Source: an uncultured Flavobacteriales bacterium (GTDB taxonomy: Bacteria; Bacteroidota; Bacteroidia; Flavobacteriales; UBA1820). Taken from it: 64,000 nucleotides of DNA. The notes below the pieces were generated by a model that made no database searches, was not told the origin of the DNA, and saw only the letters and a list, made by a program, of their open reading frames with translations. The stretch lies in contig CALJDR010000049.1 in the NCBI GenBank assembly GCA_938023515.1, forward strand, positions 24,820 to 88,819, given 5' to 3'. Position numbers and translations under genes: made by a program. This document shows positions 15,273 to 24,068 of the stretch, piece after piece. Within the stretch, counting starts at the first letter, position 1; each line of letters starts with the position of its first letter.

Positions 15273-17135
15273 TTAGTCTTTTATACTTTTATTGACATTC
15301 ACAATGGCTTTCGTGGCATTCTGGTAATCCGTTTCGGCCCGGGAAGGGTCGAATCCGGCGTAACGCGCCTGGTTGCAGGCTTCGAGTGCATCGATAAGTT
15401 CCTGTGCAACTGTATCTTCTGCTCCGTGGGCAATCACCTCTTTATGGATCCGATCGATGGAAGCATCCTTGCGTGAGAGTTTCAGTTTATCGGAAATGAA
15501 ACTGTACAGCGCTTTTTCCGTCTCGGAATAGAATGCCTGATAATCCTTTCGGTCGAGGGCTTTTTTTGCTTTGCTTAGGCGCAAACGTGCTGCATGGACC
15601 GCTTTTTTAGCCTTTGCCTGCGGGGAATTCCGGTCCACAGAGGCTTCGTAAAGGCGCTTAAGCAAGAGCAGGGGTATCAATGCCAGAGGCAGTATAAACA
15701 AAAGCATATACCAGAACCGATCGTAAAACGGCTGGTAGGAAGCGGGCTTCAAGTCGGTGTTCAGCCGGATAAAGCCGATGTCGGTACTCAGGTAGTTGAC
15801 ATTGGTTTTCTCGGCGGCTTTTGGTCCCGGGCGCTGCGCAGCCGATTGGTTGGCAATGTCTTCTCCTGATACTTTCAGGGTCATTTCTTCCGAATGCAAG
15901 GTGACGTATTTCCCCGCGTCGGGATCAAAATAAGAAAATTCGATTTCAGGAATTTTGTATTCTCCTTTTACACGGGGGATAAGGACGAATTGTTCGTTGA
16001 GCGAGCCGCGGAGACCGGTAGCGGCCAGTGAAGTAGAAGTTTGAAGTTTTGGGTCGTAGCGTTCTATTTCGGCGGGGAAGGTCGGTTCAGGCATCCGGAT
16101 CTGGGAGATATTTCCCGCGCCCTGTACGTCTATAGTAAGTGTAACCGATTCTCCGGCATTTACTTCCGACTTCGATAGGGCGGTTTTCATCGTGAATTGC
16201 CCTACGCCTCCGCTAAAATTTTCCGGACGTCCTTGTACGGGGAGAGGGCGTACACTTATTTCAATAGGCTGGCTCGATACAGAATATTGGGCCGTACGGG
16301 TTATTTCATCTCCCCAATAATCGTATTGTCCGGTGCCTACTTCGGTGAGCATGCTCAGTGAAAGGGGCTGGATCGTTTGGCGTCCTTCTTTTTGGGGAAT
16401 CAGCAGTACTTTGTGATAAGTGACCACGTTATAGAGTTCGTCGCGGTAATAGCCCCGATTTTCCATCTTGTTTTCGGGAATATCGGATTCGGTATAGGCC
16501 TGCGTCCAGAAAGTGTCAAATTTTGGGATTTGGTTGACGGATAGTCGGCCAATATTCATGCGGAAGTATAGTTTATACGCAATCGTAAAGGGCTCTCCCA
16601 TGTAAGGATTCCGGTCGGATACCTCGGCTACCAGATGGATATTCTCCCGGGCGGAGGTGGAAGGATTGGACATCCGCTGGGCCGTTTGCTGCCCTTCGAT
16701 AGCTTTGCCTACCTCGATAGCGATACGTTGGGTCTGGTATTTCTTCCCTTTGGAACTTACCATGGCTGGTTCTATGTACAGTGTCCCTTCTTTTTTGGGC
16801 TGAACCAAATAAGTGATCGTAGTTTTCTGCTCGGTGCGTCCTTGTCCGTTCACATAATTAGCAATCATGCTCCGCATAAAATTAGGGCCGGAAAGGATCA
16901 CAAAATCCCCAAATGCCGGGCCGGCGAAATGATCCTGATCCAAAGGTAACGAGGTGGCAATTTCGACGGTTAGGTTTTCGTTGACGGCCATTTTTTTCTT
17001 CGACACATTGACCGTCACTGGTTGACCGTCCTGTTGTGCATAGATCGGAAGTGTGCAAAAAGACAATGCGGGCAGCATTATTGCGGCCAGGATCGTAAAT
17101 GTCCTGTTTTTTAAATTATGCCTCCTGTTCTTCAT
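15273..17135 (-). CDS. batD: BatD: oxygen-tolerance domain membrane protein
   Basis: The 620-residue protein has an N-terminal signal (AAIMLPALSFCTLPIYA). A large extracytoplasmic beta-rich region follows, with VTVNVSKKKMAVNENLTVEI, LVAEVSDRNPYMGEPFTIAY and FTMKTALSKSEVNAGESVTL, typical of the BatD/oxygen-tolerance family. A single membrane segment near residue 480 (FWYMLLFILPLALIPLLLL) is followed by a basic cytoplasmic helical domain. It lies between batC and batE on one strand. It probably scaffolds the VWA proteins in the periplasm; this is inferred from family and neighbours. Confidence 0.9.
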   Translation of the reverse strand: MKNRRHNLKNRTFTILAAIMLPALSFCTLPIYAQQDGQPVTVNVSKKKMAVNENLTVEIATSLPLDQDHFAGPAFGDFVILSGPNFMRSMIANYVNGQGRTEQKTTITYLVQPKKEGTLYIEPAMVSSKGKKYQTQRIAIEVGKAIEGQQTAQRMSNPSTSARENIHLVAEVSDRNPYMGEPFTIAYKLYFRMNIGRLSVNQIPKFDTFWTQAYTESDIPENKMENRGYYRDELYNVVTYHKVLLIPQKEGRQTIQPLSLSMLTEVGTGQYDYWGDEITRTAQYSVSSQPIEISVRPLPVQGRPENFSGGVGQFTMKTALSKSEVNAGESVTLTIDVQGAGNISQIRMPEPTFPAEIERYDPKLQTSTSLAATGLRGSLNEQFVLIPRVKGEYKIPEIEFSYFDPDAGKYVTLHSEEMTLKVSGEDIANQSAAQRPGPKAAEKTNVNYLSTDIGFIRLNTDLKPASYQPFYDRFWYMLLFILPLALIPLLLLKRLYEASVDRNSPQAKAKKAVHAARLRLSKAKKALDRKDYQAFYSETEKALYSFISDKLKLSRKDASIDRIHKEVIAHGAEDTVAQELIDALEACNQARYAGFDPSRAETDYQNATKAIVNVNKSIKD

Positions 17136-17161
17136 CGTTGATGTATGGTAGAATGGATTAA

Positions 17162-17983
17162 TTACCAGTCTTTGGTGGTGTGGATAATGGCTCCTTCCGT
17201 TTTTTCTCCCTTCACTTTTTCCTGGGTTCCTTGTTCCTGGCGGTCTATCGCGCGCAGCATCTGTTCGTCGGACTGGGATAATTTCTGAGGTGCGCTCTGT
17301 CCGGAAGAGCCGCCGCTACCCTGATTATTCTGGTTGTTGTCCGGATTGTTGTCCTTGTTCTGATCGTTGTTCTGGTCGTTATTGTCCGGATTGTTGTCCT
17401 TGTTCTGATCGTTGTTGTCCGGATTGTTGTCTTTATTCTGATCTTTATTCTGATCCTGATTTTGATCGTTGTCCTGATCTTGGTTTTGGTTCTGATCCGG
17501 CTGTTGCTGGTGCGGGCTTTGTTGGTCTTTCAGCAGTTGCTGGGCCAATGCGAGGTTGTACCGGGCTTGCTCGTCGGCCGGGTTGCGGCGCAGCGCATCC
17601 TTGTACAGTTTGATGGCTTCGGCGTAATTTTTCTTGTCCATTTCCACCCCACCCAGATTATACAGGATATCCGACCGGCCCCCTCCTTCCGGGGTGTTCA
17701 TCAGGGATTTTGTCCAGGAAGATTTAGCTTTGTCGCCGTCCCCGCCCAGATAGAGGGAGTTCCCCAGGTTGTACCAGCCGGCCGCGTAGGTAGTGTCCAC
17801 GGCTATGGCGTTCAGATATAAGGAATCGGCCAATTCGTATTCCGCCTTTTTATACATCTTGTTCCCTTTTTGCAGGAAATCTTTTTTGGCTAAATTATTC
17901 TTACTCTGTGCCCAGGCGTTCCCCGGAAGCAGGAACAGGGCTGCCAAAACAAAAATTGTATATGTCGCTGATCTGAATCTCAT
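17162..17983 (-). CDS. batC: BatC: secreted TPR protein with Asn/Asp/Gln-rich linker
   Basis: The 273-residue protein has a signal peptide ending NAWA and then TPR-type repeats (YKKAEYELADSLYLNAIAVD, GWYNLGNSLYLGGDGDKAKS, YAEAIKLYKDALRRNPADEQ) up to about residue 155. A low-complexity linker at about 159-221 is made almost only of N, D, Q, K and P. The short C-terminal part (LSQSDEQMLRAIDRQEQGTQ) resembles the conserved end of BatB/BatC-type TPR proteins. Spacing is 12 bases after batB and 26 before batD. Confidence 0.87.
   Translation of the reverse strand: MRFRSATYTIFVLAALFLLPGNAWAQSKNNLAKKDFLQKGNKMYKKAEYELADSLYLNAIAVDTTYAAGWYNLGNSLYLGGDGDKAKSSWTKSLMNTPEGGGRSDILYNLGGVEMDKKNYAEAIKLYKDALRRNPADEQARYNLALAQQLLKDQQSPHQQQPDQNQNQDQDNDQNQDQNKDQNKDNNPDNNDQNKDNNPDNNDQNNDQNKDNNPDNNQNNQGSGGSSGQSAPQKLSQSDEQMLRAIDRQEQGTQEKVKGEKTEGAIIHTTKDW
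17321..17506 (-). repeat. Coding tandem repeat in batC (11-residue unit)
   Basis: Residues 182-192 and 193-203 of BatC are identical (QNKDNNPDNND), and the unit recurs in shortened form at 208-217. At DNA level the 33-base units (about 17408-17440 and 17375-17407) are similar but not identical. The surrounding region is built from shorter NQDQ repeats. Such a tract is prone to slippage and length change. Confidence 0.85.
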
Positions 17984-17995
17984 GTCTATCGTTTT

Positions 17996-19054
17996 TTAAT
18001 CCTCTTCTTCCGGTTTTTCTTCGCCGAAAAGGTTGTACCGGCTCATCAGGCGGCTGCGCCGGAATCCTAATACAGTGTCCAGCACCAATAACAAGAGCGC
18101 CGCCCCGGCAAACCATTGGTACCGGTCTTTATATTGCACGATCTCCGTTTCTCCGTAGTCGTTCTTGGGGCCTTTGCCCAAAAGGTCGGTGATCTTTTCG
18201 ACCACAGCTGATGTGGATGTGCCGTCTATATATTGTCCCGAGGCGGCTTTGGCAATATCGGTAAGCATGGTCTTGTCGGCCTTGGTCACTACTACGTTAC
18301 CCTCGATGTCTTTCTTGTATCCGGTCACGATGCCTTTTTCCCGCAGGGGAATAGGTCCCCCCTGTTCTGTCCCTACGCCGACCGTATAGATCTTTACCCC
18401 TTTTTCAGCTGAGGTTTTGGCCACGTCTACCGCATTGAGGTCTTCGCGATGGTCTTCCCCATCCGAAATGATAACCAATAGTTTGTTCTTGACCGAAGGG
18501 TCGTCAAAGTAACGCCACGACAGGCCGATCGCCTCGCCGATGGACGTACCCTGCGAAGAGACCATCGACGGGTCTGCGGTCGCCAGAAACATCTTGGCGG
18601 CAGAATAGTCGCTGGTGATAGGGAGCAGGGGATAGGCGCTGCCGGCGTAAGCGATGATGCCCACCCGGTCGCCGCCCAGGTTGTCTATGGTTCGGGAGAT
18701 GATTTGTTTTGCTTTGTCCAATCGATTGGGAGCTACGTCTTCGGCCTTCATCGAGAGCGATACGTCGAGGGCAAAGACGATATCCGATCCCTGGACTTTT
18801 ATTTTTTCGATCCGGGTGCCGATACGCGGGTTTACCAGCGCCAGGGTGAGCAGGATGATCACGAAAGTATACAGGATGGTCTTCCATGCCAGCGCCGACG
18901 TACTCTTGTACGGGGCGAGTATCATCATAAGCCGCGAAGAGGCGAGCGCCTGCTGTTTTTTCCGCCGGTACCGCAGTACATAGGCGAACAGGATCCACAA
19001 AAGCGGGATCAGAAGCAGGAGTTGCAGGTATGCGGGTCTATCCAGTTCGTACAT
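17996..19054 (-). CDS. batB: BatB: membrane-anchored von Willebrand factor A protein
   Basis: The 352-residue protein has an N-terminal membrane segment (LLLLIPLLWILFAYVL) and a second near residue 58-75. The VWA domain carries the MIDAS motif DVSLSMKAEDVAPNRLDKAK, a later Thr in the QGTSIGEAIGL region and the Asp of ISDGEDHRED. A C-terminal membrane segment near WFAGAALLLLVLDTVLGF follows. It pairs with batA, which has the same plan. MIDAS domains bind a divalent metal and a partner protein; the partner is unknown. It is 23 bases after batA. Confidence 0.92.
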   Translation of the reverse strand: MYELDRPAYLQLLLLIPLLWILFAYVLRYRRKKQQALASSRLMMILAPYKSTSALAWKTILYTFVIILLTLALVNPRIGTRIEKIKVQGSDIVFALDVSLSMKAEDVAPNRLDKAKQIISRTIDNLGGDRVGIIAYAGSAYPLLPITSDYSAAKMFLATADPSMVSSQGTSIGEAIGLSWRYFDDPSVKNKLLVIISDGEDHREDLNAVDVAKTSAEKGVKIYTVGVGTEQGGPIPLREKGIVTGYKKDIEGNVVVTKADKTMLTDIAKAASGQYIDGTSTSAVVEKITDLLGKGPKNDYGETEIVQYKDRYQWFAGAALLLLVLDTVLGFRRSRLMSRYNLFGEEKPEEED

Positions 19055-19077
19055 TTTTTCAGCCTTCTATCTAACGT

Positions 19078-20085
19078 TTACACAATCCCTTTATAAACTG
19101 TACTGCGCAGGGTCGCTTCCAGCAGGAAAAGGAGCAGGGCGGCCAGTAGCCAGGAGCGGAACATCTCGTTGTAATTGTAATACTTGGTCTCTTCCACTTT
19201 GCTTTTTTCCAGGGAATCGATCTCCTTATAAATATCCTTGAGCTTGTTTTCGTCGGTAGCCCGGAAATACTTTCCGCCGGTAGCAGTGGCAATCTCACGC
19301 ATGAGTTGTTCGTCTATCTCCACCGGGATTTTCTGGTAGATCAGTTTTCCCGTCCGTTGGTCGCGGGCCACCGGATAATCCGCCAGGCCGTTGGTCCCGA
19401 TACCGATGGTATAGACTTTTATGCCCAGCTTTTTGGCGACTTCCGCTACGGTGCGCGGGTCGACGAATCCGTCGTTGTTCACCCCGTCGGTGAGCAGGAT
19501 GATGACCTTGCTTTTGGCTTCGGAGTCTTTCAGGCGGTTGATAGCCGTGCCAAGCCCCATGCCGATAGCGGTCGTTTCACCGATCAATCCCTGCCGGAGC
19601 CCCTGGATGGTCTGCACGATGATGCGTTTGTCCGTGGTGAGCGGGGTTTGCGTGAAACTCTCTGTCGCGTAGGTCACGATACCGATACGGTCTCCCGGGC
19701 GGCCTTCGGCAAATTCGGTGGCCACTTTCTTGAGTGCATCCAGGCGGGACGGTTTGAAGTCACGCGCCAGCATCGAGCCCGAAAGGTCTATCGACATCAC
19801 GATGTCCACGCCGAGGCCGGCATGGGTCTGCGAACTTACTTCCACTCCGCGGGGGCGGGTCATCGCCACCACAACACAGGCGATAGCGGCCATGCGCAGC
19901 ACCCAGAGCACGGGGCGGGTCTTGGACAGGTAGTCGTCGGCCAGCACGAAGCCGCGGATGCTGGATATCTTCAGGTAAGGGTATATCCGGTTGCCCCGCC
20001 ACCACAGATATGCCGCCAGAAGGGGGATGAGCAGCAGGAGCCAGAAGAACCCTTTGTTTGCTATTTCAAAACTACTCTCCGACAT
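19078..20085 (-). CDS. batA: BatA: membrane-anchored von Willebrand factor A protein
   Basis: The 335-residue protein has a membrane segment near the N terminus (FFWLLLLIPLLAAYLWW) and a second at about 60-75. Its VWA domain has a full MIDAS, with DLSGSM following VDIVMSI, then TTAIGMGLGTAINRLKDSE and LLTDGVNNDG. A final membrane segment is MFRSWLLAALLLFLLEATL. It overlaps the preceding gene by 14 bases and precedes batB, so the two VWA proteins are probably made together, as in the Bacteroides Bat cluster. Confidence 0.92.
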   Translation of the reverse strand: MSESSFEIANKGFFWLLLLIPLLAAYLWWRGNRIYPYLKISSIRGFVLADDYLSKTRPVLWVLRMAAIACVVVAMTRPRGVEVSSQTHAGLGVDIVMSIDLSGSMLARDFKPSRLDALKKVATEFAEGRPGDRIGIVTYATESFTQTPLTTDKRIIVQTIQGLRQGLIGETTAIGMGLGTAINRLKDSEAKSKVIILLTDGVNNDGFVDPRTVAEVAKKLGIKVYTIGIGTNGLADYPVARDQRTGKLIYQKIPVEIDEQLMREIATATGGKYFRATDENKLKDIYKEIDSLEKSKVEETKYYNYNEMFRSWLLAALLLFLLEATLRSTVYKGIV

Positions 20086-21085
20086 TTTCTTCTTTTCGTT
20101 TTTGTTCGTTTTCCACGGCCTTTCCTTCCGGATTGTTCTGCGGCCGCAGGGAATCTACGATCTCTTCGGTGTATTTCCTATACCGTTCGTTTTCCGATTC
20201 GCCGGGAAACATCTTGGCAAATTTCACCAAGTCGGCATCCAACAGCAGGTTGCGCAGTTTGCTGTACTGTTCTTTGCTCAGATGAAGTTTGCGCACGTCG
20301 CGGAGTATCTCTTCGGACGTGCTTTCGGGAGCCGGAATACTGTACTGTTCGTCCAGGTAAAGACGGATGACATCCGTCAGTTCGATATAGAAATCCTTTA
20401 TCTGTCCTTTTTCGATCAGTTTTTCCCGGTCCAGGCGGTCCAGACGGAATTTGGCGCGCTCGTAAGGACTGAGCAGCATTTCCGGGGGGAGTTTCTTTTC
20501 CCGGCGGCGTTTGGCGAGCCGCCATATTTCCCAGGCGAGCAAGGCTGCGATGGCCAGAGCGATAAGTATCCAATAGTATTTCCGGAAAATCTCGCCCGCC
20601 GTGTATGGATCGGGGTGGATGTCCTTGATCCCATGCCGGGGCTGACGCAGTGTATCGACGGCTACGGTAGCGACGTCTATCTTGAAAGATTCGGTGGAAA
20701 GGATTTCTTCGCCTGCTTTTACCTGAATGGGAGGAACGATGTATTTCCCTTTTTCAAACGAGGTAAGACTGTATACGATGCGGTATATGGCTTCGTTCTT
20801 CTTGTAGGACGTATCTATTTTAGAGCGGTCGACCACTTCCATGCTGTCGCTTTTGAACTGCAGGCTGGGGAAATCGATCAGGGCGTCCTTAGGCGCCCGA
20901 ACTTCGAGGTTCAGTTTTACCTGTTCGCCGATCCGGATCTTGGTCGTATCCGTAGACCATGTGAGGGTAGGGGTGCTCTGGGAATATGCCATTGCCGGCA
21001 GCAAAATGGCCGCCAGCAGCAATCCCCATGTTCTCCATCCCTTAACGCATGCGGAAATATCCGAGTAACTGTTTGGCATAGTCAT
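20072..21085 (-). CDS. BatD-like single-pass membrane protein upstream of batA
   Basis: The 337-residue protein has a signal segment (WGLLLAAILLPAMAYS) and then an Ig-like extracytoplasmic region, with WSTDTTKIRIGEQVKLNLEV and FPSLQFKSDSMEVVDRSKID. One membrane helix follows near residue 170-187 (YYWILIALAIAALLAWEIW). The cytoplasmic domain contains LSPYERAKFRLDRLDREKLI and DFYIELTDVIRLYLDEQYSI. This plan is like BatD or DUF4381-type proteins of MoxR/VWA clusters. The start overlaps the DUF58 gene by 44 bases; ATG 21079 is an alternative. The function is unknown. Confidence 0.8.
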   Translation of the reverse strand: MTMPNSYSDISACVKGWRTWGLLLAAILLPAMAYSQSTPTLTWSTDTTKIRIGEQVKLNLEVRAPKDALIDFPSLQFKSDSMEVVDRSKIDTSYKKNEAIYRIVYSLTSFEKGKYIVPPIQVKAGEEILSTESFKIDVATVAVDTLRQPRHGIKDIHPDPYTAGEIFRKYYWILIALAIAALLAWEIWRLAKRRREKKLPPEMLLSPYERAKFRLDRLDREKLIEKGQIKDFYIELTDVIRLYLDEQYSIPAPESTSEEILRDVRKLHLSKEQYSKLRNLLLDADLVKFAKMFPGESENERYRKYTEEIVDSLRPQNNPEGKAVENEQKRKEENVGE

Positions 21086-21905
21086 CTTTCGTGCTTGTGC
21101 TTATCGTGCCCGCCCCGCAGTGGCGGAAAGTATCCTGAAAATAGTTGACGCGACGGTCGTACTGCTGGCGATAGGAATTCTTGACCGACTTGGACGATGT
21201 GTTCACCCAGACGTAGCGTCCGGTCTCATCGTGGCGCATCAATACCATGCCCATGTCGGGAATAGCCGCTTCAGCCGGGTCGTAGATCCGTATCCCCGTC
21301 AGGTCGTGCTTGCGGGCCACTACGGTGAGCGAATCCTTGTACGAGGCGTCGATGAAGTCCGAAACAAGGAATACGATGGCTTTCTTTTTCAGCACGCCGA
21401 ACAGGTATTCCATCGCCGCGCTGATGTTGGTACGGCGGCTGGACGGTTCGAACTCGATCAGTTCGCGGATGATGCGCAGTACGTGCATCCGTCCTTTTCC
21501 CGGCGGGATGAACAATTCTACCTTGTCCGAAAACAGCATCAGACCGATCTTGTCGTTGTTGCCCATAGCCGAAAAGGCCAGCGTGGCGCATATTTCGGTG
21601 ACGACATCGCGTTTGGTCGCATCGCCCGTGCCGAAAAACTGCGAACCCGACACGTCGACGGCCAGCATCATGGTCAGTTCGCGTTCTTCCTCGAAGACTT
21701 TGACATGGGGCAGGCTCGTTTTGGCGGTTACGTTCCAGTCGATATTGCGCACGTCGTCGCCGAACTGGTAGGCTCGCACTTCGCTGAACGTCATACCCCG
21801 GCCTTTGAACGAACTGTGGTATTCGCCCGAAAAGACATGGTCGGACAGCCGACGCGTCTTGATCTCTATTTTGCGAACTTTCTTAAGTACTTCCTTGACA
21901 TCCAT
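21042..21905 (-). CDS. DUF58 protein of the MoxR/VWA cluster
   Basis: The 287-residue protein shows the DUF58 signature SFKGRGMTFSEVRAYQFGDD, then VRNIDWNVTAKTSLPHVKVF. A VWA-like continuation follows (EEERELTMMLAVDVSGSQFF), so the metal-site motif DVSGS is present. No membrane segment is seen, so it should be cytoplasmic. It begins 24 bases after the MoxR gene. DUF58 proteins nearly always accompany MoxR ATPases; the biochemical role is not settled. Confidence 0.9.
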   Translation of the reverse strand: MDVKEVLKKVRKIEIKTRRLSDHVFSGEYHSSFKGRGMTFSEVRAYQFGDDVRNIDWNVTAKTSLPHVKVFEEERELTMMLAVDVSGSQFFGTGDATKRDVVTEICATLAFSAMGNNDKIGLMLFSDKVELFIPPGKGRMHVLRIIRELIEFEPSSRRTNISAAMEYLFGVLKKKAIVFLVSDFIDASYKDSLTVVARKHDLTGIRIYDPAEAAIPDMGMVLMRHDETGRYVWVNTSSKSVKNSYRQQYDRRVNYFQDTFRHCGAGTISTSTKDDYAKQLLGYFRMR

Positions 21906-21929
21906 CGCGGAATCCTCCTTTTAATGAAA

Positions 21930-22937
<1,008 letters not shown>

Positions 22938-23120
22938 TTTTATATACTTTTTTTCTGTGTTTTTTTCGATATACGAAATTCGCAATTCAGAGGGTGTTTT
23001 GCTGTTAACCATTTGTTAAAAATCCGCATTGCAACCATCTGCAAATAATAAAGTTGGGCTAAAAAAATGGCTGTTTTTAAAAAAGCCCCGCCGGTGTTAA
23101 AAATTCGGCCGTATCCGGCT

Positions 23121-23150
23121 TTTGCGCACCGGGTTTTAGTGTTACCTTTG
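23121..23150 (+). promoter_or_regulatory. Bacteroidetes-type promoter for the MTA/SAH nucleosidase
   Basis: TTTG at 23121-23124 and TACCTTTG at 23143-23150 are separated by 18 bases, a good match to the TTTG / TAnnTTTG consensus. The -7 element ends 31 bases before the ATG at 23181, which supports that start over the frame opening at 23067. Confidence 0.8.
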
Positions 23151-23180
23151 CGCCGGAATCGAAACTATAAGAAAGACAGG

Positions 23181-23930
23181 ATGAAAACAGGTATCATAAG
23201 CGCGATGTACGAGGAATTCGACCAGCTCCTTCAGGCGGTCGAAGTGGAGAAAAAGACTAACCTGGGCCGGCGGGAATATATCGAAGGGAAACTCTTCGGG
23301 CACGATGTGGTACTCGTTTTTTCCCAGTGGGGGAAGACGGCGGCGGCCTCTACTACGGCCAACCTGATCAATGTATTCGGGATTGACCGCCTGGTGTTCA
23401 CCGGAGTGGCGGGTGGACTGGATGCCCATGCCCGGATTGGGGATATCGTGGTCGCCGAGCGCCTGTATCATCACGATGTGGACGCTTCTCCTTTTAAGCC
23501 CCGTTATTTTGTGCCCTTGATAGGGCCGAACGGAATCGAAGCGGATACCCGTACGTCGGATTTGCTGTCCGAGGCGGCCCGTTATTTCGCAGCGCGGATA
23601 AAAGAATATATCAGCCCGGAGGATGTTGCGGAATTCTCGCTGGACAATGTGCTGGTACACCGCAAGAATATCGCTACCGGCGACCAGTTCGTCAAAACCG
23701 ACGAGGTGCGCGAGCGTATCATGAACGATCTTCCCGATATGTATGCCGTGGAAATGGAAGGAGCTGCCGTAGCCCAGGTATGCTGGGAACATGGGGTGCC
23801 GTTTGCCGTAATGCGTACCATTTCCGATACCGCCAACGGGGAGGCGCCGGACGACTATCCGAAATTCCTGGCCCGGGTGGCCAGCCTCTATTCCTTTTAT
23901 ATAATAAAGGAGTTTCTGAACAAAAAATAA
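23181..23930 (+). CDS. mtnN: 5'-methylthioadenosine/S-adenosylhomocysteine nucleosidase
   Basis: The enzyme cleaves adenine from methylthioadenosine and S-adenosylhomocysteine, recycling methyl-transfer and polyamine by-products. Conserved features are GIISAMYEEF with Glu12, TGVAGGLDAHARIGDIVVAE, the ribose-binding VEMEGAA (Glu191, Met192, Glu193) and the catalytic Asp216 in RTISDTAN. These map to E. coli Glu12, Glu174 and Asp197. The 249-residue length is slightly over the usual 230. It is transcribed alone between its own promoter and terminator, divergent from the MoxR operon. Confidence 0.92.
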   Translation: MKTGIISAMYEEFDQLLQAVEVEKKTNLGRREYIEGKLFGHDVVLVFSQWGKTAAASTTANLINVFGIDRLVFTGVAGGLDAHARIGDIVVAERLYHHDVDASPFKPRYFVPLIGPNGIEADTRTSDLLSEAARYFAARIKEYISPEDVAEFSLDNVLVHRKNIATGDQFVKTDEVRERIMNDLPDMYAVEMEGAAVAQVCWEHGVPFAVMRTISDTANGEAPDDYPKFLARVASLYSFYIIKEFLNKK

Positions 23931-23948
23931 AAGATCGCTATTGCTGAA

Positions 23949-23988
23949 AAAAAGGGCGGGAACTCACAGGTCCCTGCCCTTTTTTATT
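23949..23988 (+). terminator. Terminator after mtnN
   Basis: AAAGGGCGGGA and TCCCTGCCCTTT form a stem with one wobble and a bulge, followed by a T-run at about 23978-23986. It lies just after the mtnN stop. Confidence 0.85.
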
Positions 23989-24004
23989 AACTAAATATCA
24001 TGGA

Positions 24005-24042
24005 GGCCGAGTGCCATTCAAATTTGTTTGAAATGGCCGAGT
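24005..24042. repeat. Inverted repeat flanked by an 8-bp direct repeat
   Basis: GCCATTCAAA (24013-24022) and TTTGAAATGGC (24027-24037) form a hairpin with one bulged A. The octamer GGCCGAGT occurs at both 24005-24012 and 24035-24042. It lies between the mtnN terminator and the 3' end of the GH106-like gene. No T-run follows on either strand, so it is not a standard terminator. Confidence 0.55.
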
Positions 24043-24068
24043 CGCACCCTATTTCTGCAATATCCGGA

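Noticed and set aside
17290..17613. Cys- and Asp-rich 107-codon frame on the plus strand
   Set aside because: It is the reverse reading of the batC repeat tract, and its CCPDC pattern is only an effect of that repeat.
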